64,000 bases of DNA from Cryptomeria japonica (taxonomy: Eukaryota > Streptophyta > Pinopsida > Cupressales > Cupressaceae), in NCBI RefSeq assembly GCF_030272615.1, contig NC_081412.1, positions 479,167,157 through 479,231,156 on the forward strand. Reading direction: 5' to 3'. Positions within the stretch are counted from its first letter, which is position 1; each line of letters opens with the position of its first letter. Positions 60,101-64,000 of this stretch are shown here, one piece after another. The notes beneath the pieces were generated by a model. The model saw nothing but the letters and a program-made list of their open reading frames with translations. It made no database searches and was not told the DNA's origin. The position numbers were made by a program, and so were the translations under genes.

Positions 60101-61626
60101 CCTTCATGTTGAAGCATAGAAGTGGAAAATCTAAAAAAGTTGCTAATACATTGAGTAGAAGAAGGAATTTGTTGATAGAGATAAGAGTGACAATATTAGG
60201 ATTTGAGGAGTTGAAGACCTTGTATGATGATGACCTGGATTTTGCAGAACTTTGGAGAGAATATGGAGAATTGGTTACGATAGATAGAAGAAAGTGGTTG
60301 GATTATTTCATTCAGGATGGGATGTTATTTAGAGGAGTTATGTTGTGCATACCTAAGAGTTATATGAGGGAGAATCTAATAAAGGAGAAACATAGTGGAG
60401 GATTAGCCAGACACTTTGGTGTTGATAAAACAATAGAATTGGTGAGTGAGCATTACTTTTGCCCCCAAATTCATAAGGATGTTAGGAAATATGTGCAAAG
60501 TTGTAGAGTTTGTCAAGTTACAAAAGGTAGTAGTCAGAATGTGGGATTGTATAAACCTTTCACAGTACCAGAGAGACCTTGGGAGGATATAAGCATGGAT
60601 TTCATACTGTGATTGCCTAAAAAATAGAGAGGGAATGATTCTATATTTGTGGTAGTGGATAGATTATCGAAGATGACTCATTTCATACCTTGTAACAAGA
60701 CATCAGATGCAGTGCATATAGCTGACCTATTTTTCAAAGAAGTAGTGAGATTGCATGGATTGCCTAAGAGCATAGTTTCAGACAGAGATACCAAGTTTAT
60801 TGGTTACTTTTGGAGAACACTTTGGAAGAAGATGAAGATAGATTTGAAGTTTAGTTCTACTTTTCACCCACAGACTGATGGACAGAGAGAAGTAGTTAAA
60901 TGGAGCTCGGGAAATTTGTTAAGATGTTTAGTTGGAGAGAAAACTGGAAGTTGGGATTTGATTCTTGCACAAGCATAGTTTACCTACAATAATTCAGTAA
61001 ACATGAGTACTAGAAGGATACCTTTTGAGATTGTTACGAGAACACCCTAGAGGTATATAAGAATTAAGAGATATTAGCAGTGAGGACTAGAGAAGTTTAG
61101 AAGCAGAAGAATTTGCAGATCACATAAAGGAATTACATATTCAAGTTAAGAAACATTTGGAGGACATGAAAAAGTATAAGGAGAAAGAAGATTAGAAGAG
61201 GAGACATAAGGAATTTGAAGTTGGTGATGAAGTGATGGTGTATCTGAGAAAAGAAAGATTTCTGGTTGAAACTTATAACAAGTTTTAGATGAGGAAGTTT
61301 GGACCTTGCAAGATTTTGACAAAGTTCAGTTTTGGAAATGCATATGAAGTGGAGTTATCGGATAGTCTGAGTATTTCACCTGTATTTAACATTGCAGATC
61401 TACATCAATATTAGGAACCAGAATTCAGTGAGGAAAGTGTTGCAGAATTGGAGAAACAGTTGCCCAGATTGAAGTTATTTTGGACAGTAGGACTGGGCGT
61501 AGTACCCAGAATAGTCAGTATAAGGAGTATCTAGTAAAGTGAAAAGGTAGACTAGTTGAAGATTCATCTTGGATTTATCAGGCAAAGGTAGACCGCCTTG
61601 GTTTTCCTCTGACCCCAACAAAGTGA
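57112..61626 (+). pseudogene. Chromovirus I gag-pol polyprotein with chromodomain
   Basis: From MARRQNRNGG at 57112. Gag: LDSDEFMDWISEMEKYFDFE and LKGHASLWWENLQID. The knuckle has lost its first Cys (SFYKCGGEGHRSFKC, about 58105). Protease: VIDSGISDNLV near 58340 (usual DSGS changed to DSGI). Reverse transcriptase: [14 protein letters not shown] near 59.2 kb and [12 protein letters not shown] near 59.4 kb. RNase [19 protein letters not shown] near 59.83 kb. Integrase: HFGVDK...CRVCQVTKG (60.4-60.53 kb), core SMDFIL and [13 protein letters not shown]. Chromodomain: EVILDSRTGRSTQNSQYKE near 61.48 kb. At least nine in-frame stops (including 57733, 58876, 59938 and 60032) and frameshifts near 59.6 and 60.1 kb inactivate it. 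Confidence 0.93.
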
Positions 61627-61653
61627 GAGACTTTTTCAACAACCGCCAATGTC

Positions 61654-62389
61654 TAATGCGGGAGCATCCCCAGTTCTTGGCAATCTTGCATCAACCAAAA
61701 ATATTTCCTTTCTGTTTTGCTTTTCTTTTGTATTTTCAGCATTGTATTTCCTTTAGGACTTGATCATCTACCTTATTCCCATACCGCGAAGCATTTGGAT
61801 CATTTTTCGGCAATTTATTGCTACCAGTTTCCGATACAGTTTTCTAGTACCGGTTGTCTGGACCTATTTGTATTAGTAATCTATTAGATCCACTCCATAT
61901 CTTACGGAGCCTTGAGCATTGATTCTGATGTTCCTTGGCGTGTGACCGACCTTCTTGTTGATCTGCACTTTATCCTTTGGATTTTCCATAGGAATTTCTT
62001 TGGTGGAGGCCGACCTTGTTGTTTTTACACGTTAGGTCTTGTTCTTCGCCTTTTGATCCCTTTTTGGGCCGACCGGATCCCTTGGATCATATAAATCATT
62101 GTAATTAAGCATTAGAATGTGATCAAAGGTGGTAGACAAAACATAGAAGCTAGATCTTAATATTTGAGGTCCTCGTTGTGACCTGTTCTGTAATTGAGCA
62201 TGTTTTAGTAGTCTTGTGAGCCGGAAACTGTAACTCAGTTGCTACCAGTTAATTGTAATAAGTTTTCATGATATAATTCATTCAGTTCTTCATTTCCTCC
62301 ATCATATCCTTGTGTTTACATTGTGTTTACTCTTGCTAACCGGTCCGGATTGATCTCTTTGAGGTCCCTCCTAACCGGTGACTACACCA
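61654..62389 (+). repeat. 3' LTR of I
   Basis: TAATGCGGGAGCATCCCC at 61654 to ...GTGACTACACCA at 62389. The differences from the 5' LTR are scattered. Confidence 0.9.
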
Positions 62390-62462
62390 AAAGGATACAT
62401 CATAGATAAAAAATCCTAAAACATCAACACCACCTGCAACCTCATTTGATATTACAAATACA

Positions 62463-62972
62463 TTGTCCCAAATGAAAGTATTAGTGGCCTTGCTTGAAAT
62501 GATGAGGATCCTAGAGTATAGAAATAATACACTAGCTTTAATCTCAAATGTTCCGTGCAATTTGAATGGAACCAAGCAAGCCAAAGGGAGCAAAATGATT
62601 GCTATAGAAGAAAAAGGGAAGCAAGCTCCTAAAATATATCTAGGGACTGCCATACCCGATGGTCCATCTCAATTTGATCCATTCTACTTAATGTTGTTGA
62701 TAAACAATAAATTGACGAGAAATTGCATGATTGATTCTGGGGCAACCATTAATGTGATGCCTTTAGGAGTTATGAAGGAGCTTGGGCTAGAGGTTGATGA
62801 TCACTATGGCAGGTTCTATGCTATGGATAACAAGTCCATCCCCATTGTAGGGGTCATGGAAGATGTGGAAATAAAAATAGCATTATATCCAGAAGCTACT
62901 TATAAAATAGATATCATTGTCATAGATGTACCCTCGTACTATGGAATGTTGCTTTCAAGGCAATGGACATGA
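62463..62972 (+). pseudogene. Aspartic protease region of H
   Basis: An open frame of 169 codons with CMIDSGATINVMPLGVMKEL (catalytic D-S-G-A near 62733), a flap-like region DNKSIPIVGVMEDVEIKI, and the ending YYGMLLSRQW. It is continuous in sense with H gag once chromovirus I is removed. The frame continues about 50 codons with shifts into the RNase H part. Probably a piece of an inactive polyprotein. Confidence 0.8.
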
Positions 62973-63076
62973 CTCGTAGGAGGGAGTATCTAGTTAGAGT
63001 TATCATATGCTATAGTGACGGTGAATGGGAAGAAAGTAAGAATTGAGAGGGAGTCCAGGAATCCTCACATTATTGA

Positions 63077-63722
63077 ACATGTCAATATGGACTCGATGGT
63101 GAATTTTGTGACATAGAAGTGGGGAATTTTATTATGCAAATCACACAACCAGAACTACAAAACAACGATCCAATTAAAACCCACACTCAAAAGTACCTTG
63201 ATGGCCTTTGGGAGATGTTCTTTGATGGAGCATGTAGTGAAGATGGAAATGGGGTAGGGGTGATATTTGTTTCTCCTGGAGTTAAAACCTTTAGGTACTC
63301 CTTTTTATTATCCTTTGAATGCACTAATAACGCTGTTGAATATGAAGCCCTTCTGATTGATTTAAATTTGGCCATCAAGAACGGAATGAAACTCCTTAGA
63401 CATGTCAATATGGACTCGATGGTGAATTTTGTGACATAGAAGCGGGGAATTTTATTATACAAATCACACAACCAGAACTACAAAACAACGATCCAATTAC
63501 AACCCACACTCAAAAGTACCTTGACGATCTTTGGGAGATGTTCTTTGATGGAGCATGTAGTGAAGATGGAAATGGGGTAGGGGTGATATTTGTTTCTCCT
63601 GGAGGTAAAACCTTTAGGTACTCCTTTTTATTATCCTTTGAATGCACTAATAACGCTATTGAATATGAAGCCCTTCTGATCGATTTAAATTTGGCCATAA
63701 AAAATGGAATGAAACTCCTTAG
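63077..63722 (+). repeat. 323-bp tandem duplication
   Basis: 63077-63399 and 63400-63722 are near-identical (about a dozen differences by eye), each running from 'acatgtcaatatggactcg' to 'actccttag'. The junction at 63400 interrupts the RNase H frame. Confidence 0.9.
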
Positions 63723-63993
63723 TGTCTTTGGAGATTGAAAGTTGGTTATTTCACAAATAAGATCCAAATACCTATCCAAAAACAAAGTACTTAAGCAATA
63801 TAAAAATGCAGTCTGGGCCTATATTGAAATATTTTATACTTTTTCTATTAGTTGGATAGACAAATCCAAAAATATTACCCCGGATTTTCTCGCCACCATA
63901 ACATTAAGACAAGATGACATCACCATGACTAACATTTCAAATGTTGAAATTAAAGCTAGGCCCTCCATTCCAGATAATATCTATAGCTGGTAG
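63119..63993 (+). pseudogene. RNase H domain of H, partly duplicated
   Basis: The segment MFFDGACSEDGNGVGVIF (first catalytic Asp) and AVEYEALLIDLNLAIKNG (Glu) appear twice, at 63119-63439 and 63538-63738. Only the second copy runs on to SVFGD followed by a TGA, then KLVISQIRSKYLSKNK and the C-terminal part to the window edge (KSKNITPDFLATI). This is the RNase H style found as an extra domain in TAT-type elements. It follows the protease with only about 150 bases between, so the reverse transcriptase is absent or lies elsewhere. Confidence 0.75.
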
Positions 63994-64000
63994 GTGTTTG

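Larger units (their letters stand above)
56258..62389 (+). mobile_element. Ty3/Gypsy chromovirus I
   Basis: 6.13 kb on the plus strand with LTRs of 745 and 736 bases starting TGATGCAGGAGCATCCCC (3' copy TAATGCGGG) and ending GACT(G/A)CACCA. Flanks GAAGG (56253-56257) and AAAGG (62390-62394) differ by one base and are taken as the target duplication. It is the same family as F (gag, pol, LTR and primer site alike), in opposite orientation, so the 5' LTRs of the two face each other 1.7 kb apart. It carries the full set of domains with many stops. It entered element H between gag and protease. Confidence 0.93.
55196..63993 (+). mobile_element. TAT-like Ty3/Gypsy element H, 5'-truncated, runs to right edge
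   Basis: Plus-strand gag (55196-56225), then chromovirus I, then protease (62463-62972) and RNase H (63119-63993). Removing I and one target copy rejoins the H sequence at 56257/62395. There is no LTR at the left: H starts abruptly inside gag at the border with J. No reverse transcriptase or integrase is seen before the window ends. Assignment to TAT-like Ty3 elements rests on the gag style, the DSGA protease and the separate RNase H, and needs a tree. Confidence 0.75.

Overview
This window is plant nuclear DNA made almost entirely of nested, partly decayed retrotransposons. No intact host gene, tRNA, rRNA or CRISPR array was found. The plant assignment rests on LTR ends of TGTTGG/TGTAG type, initiator-Met-tRNA-like primer sites (TGGTATCAGAGC), a LINE carrying an RNase H domain, DUF4283-type LINE ORF1s, chromodomain Ty3 elements and a plant mobile domain. 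The depth of nesting suggests a large-genome plant, possibly a gymnosperm, but the species cannot be fixed from the sequence.

Layout. (1) 1-847: unidentified minus-strand coding relic. (2) 1387-7575, minus: decayed RNase-H LINE with ORF1 and ORF2. (3) 7.6-8.9 kb: decayed minus-strand repeat, called J here. (4) 8.9-11.8 kb, plus: LINE ORF1 relic split by a short LTR element G (9225-11190, minus, duplication CATTT). (5) 11801-33505, plus: Copia element B. It was entered by Copia C (12427-20641, minus), which was itself entered by solo LTR K (17332-18546, duplication ATCTT). B was also entered by Copia A (21594-29960, duplication GGTGT). (6) 33.5-35.4 and 54.6-55.2 kb: more J sequence, split by Ty3 chromovirus F (35440-54567, minus, duplication TTATT). 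The 3' LTR of F was entered by the large non-autonomous element E (35578-48463, duplication GTATC). (7) 55.2 kb to the right edge, plus: TAT-like Ty3 element H, entered by chromovirus I (56258-62389, near-duplication GAAGG/AAAGG).

Autonomous and dependent elements are mixed. F and I carried gag, protease, reverse transcriptase, RNase H, integrase and a chromodomain, now broken by stops and frameshifts. A, C, E and G carry no polymerase and must have moved with proteins supplied by others. G shares LTR ends, the primer site and 3' internal sequence with the F/I family. C carries a decayed reading frame of about 1,070 codons unlike gag or pol. E carries an uninterrupted 909-codon sense frame and a decayed antisense gene with a plant mobile domain.

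Most notable: (a) element E, with its sense 909-aa frame, antisense plant mobile domain gene, and a 20-bp iterated motif in both the sense leader and the antisense leader; (b) a hairpin near the 3' end of the LTRs of four different Copia families, whose outer stem differs between families but stays complementary; (c) the unknown large frame in C. Limits: LTR identities were judged by eye, and no database or alignment was run.
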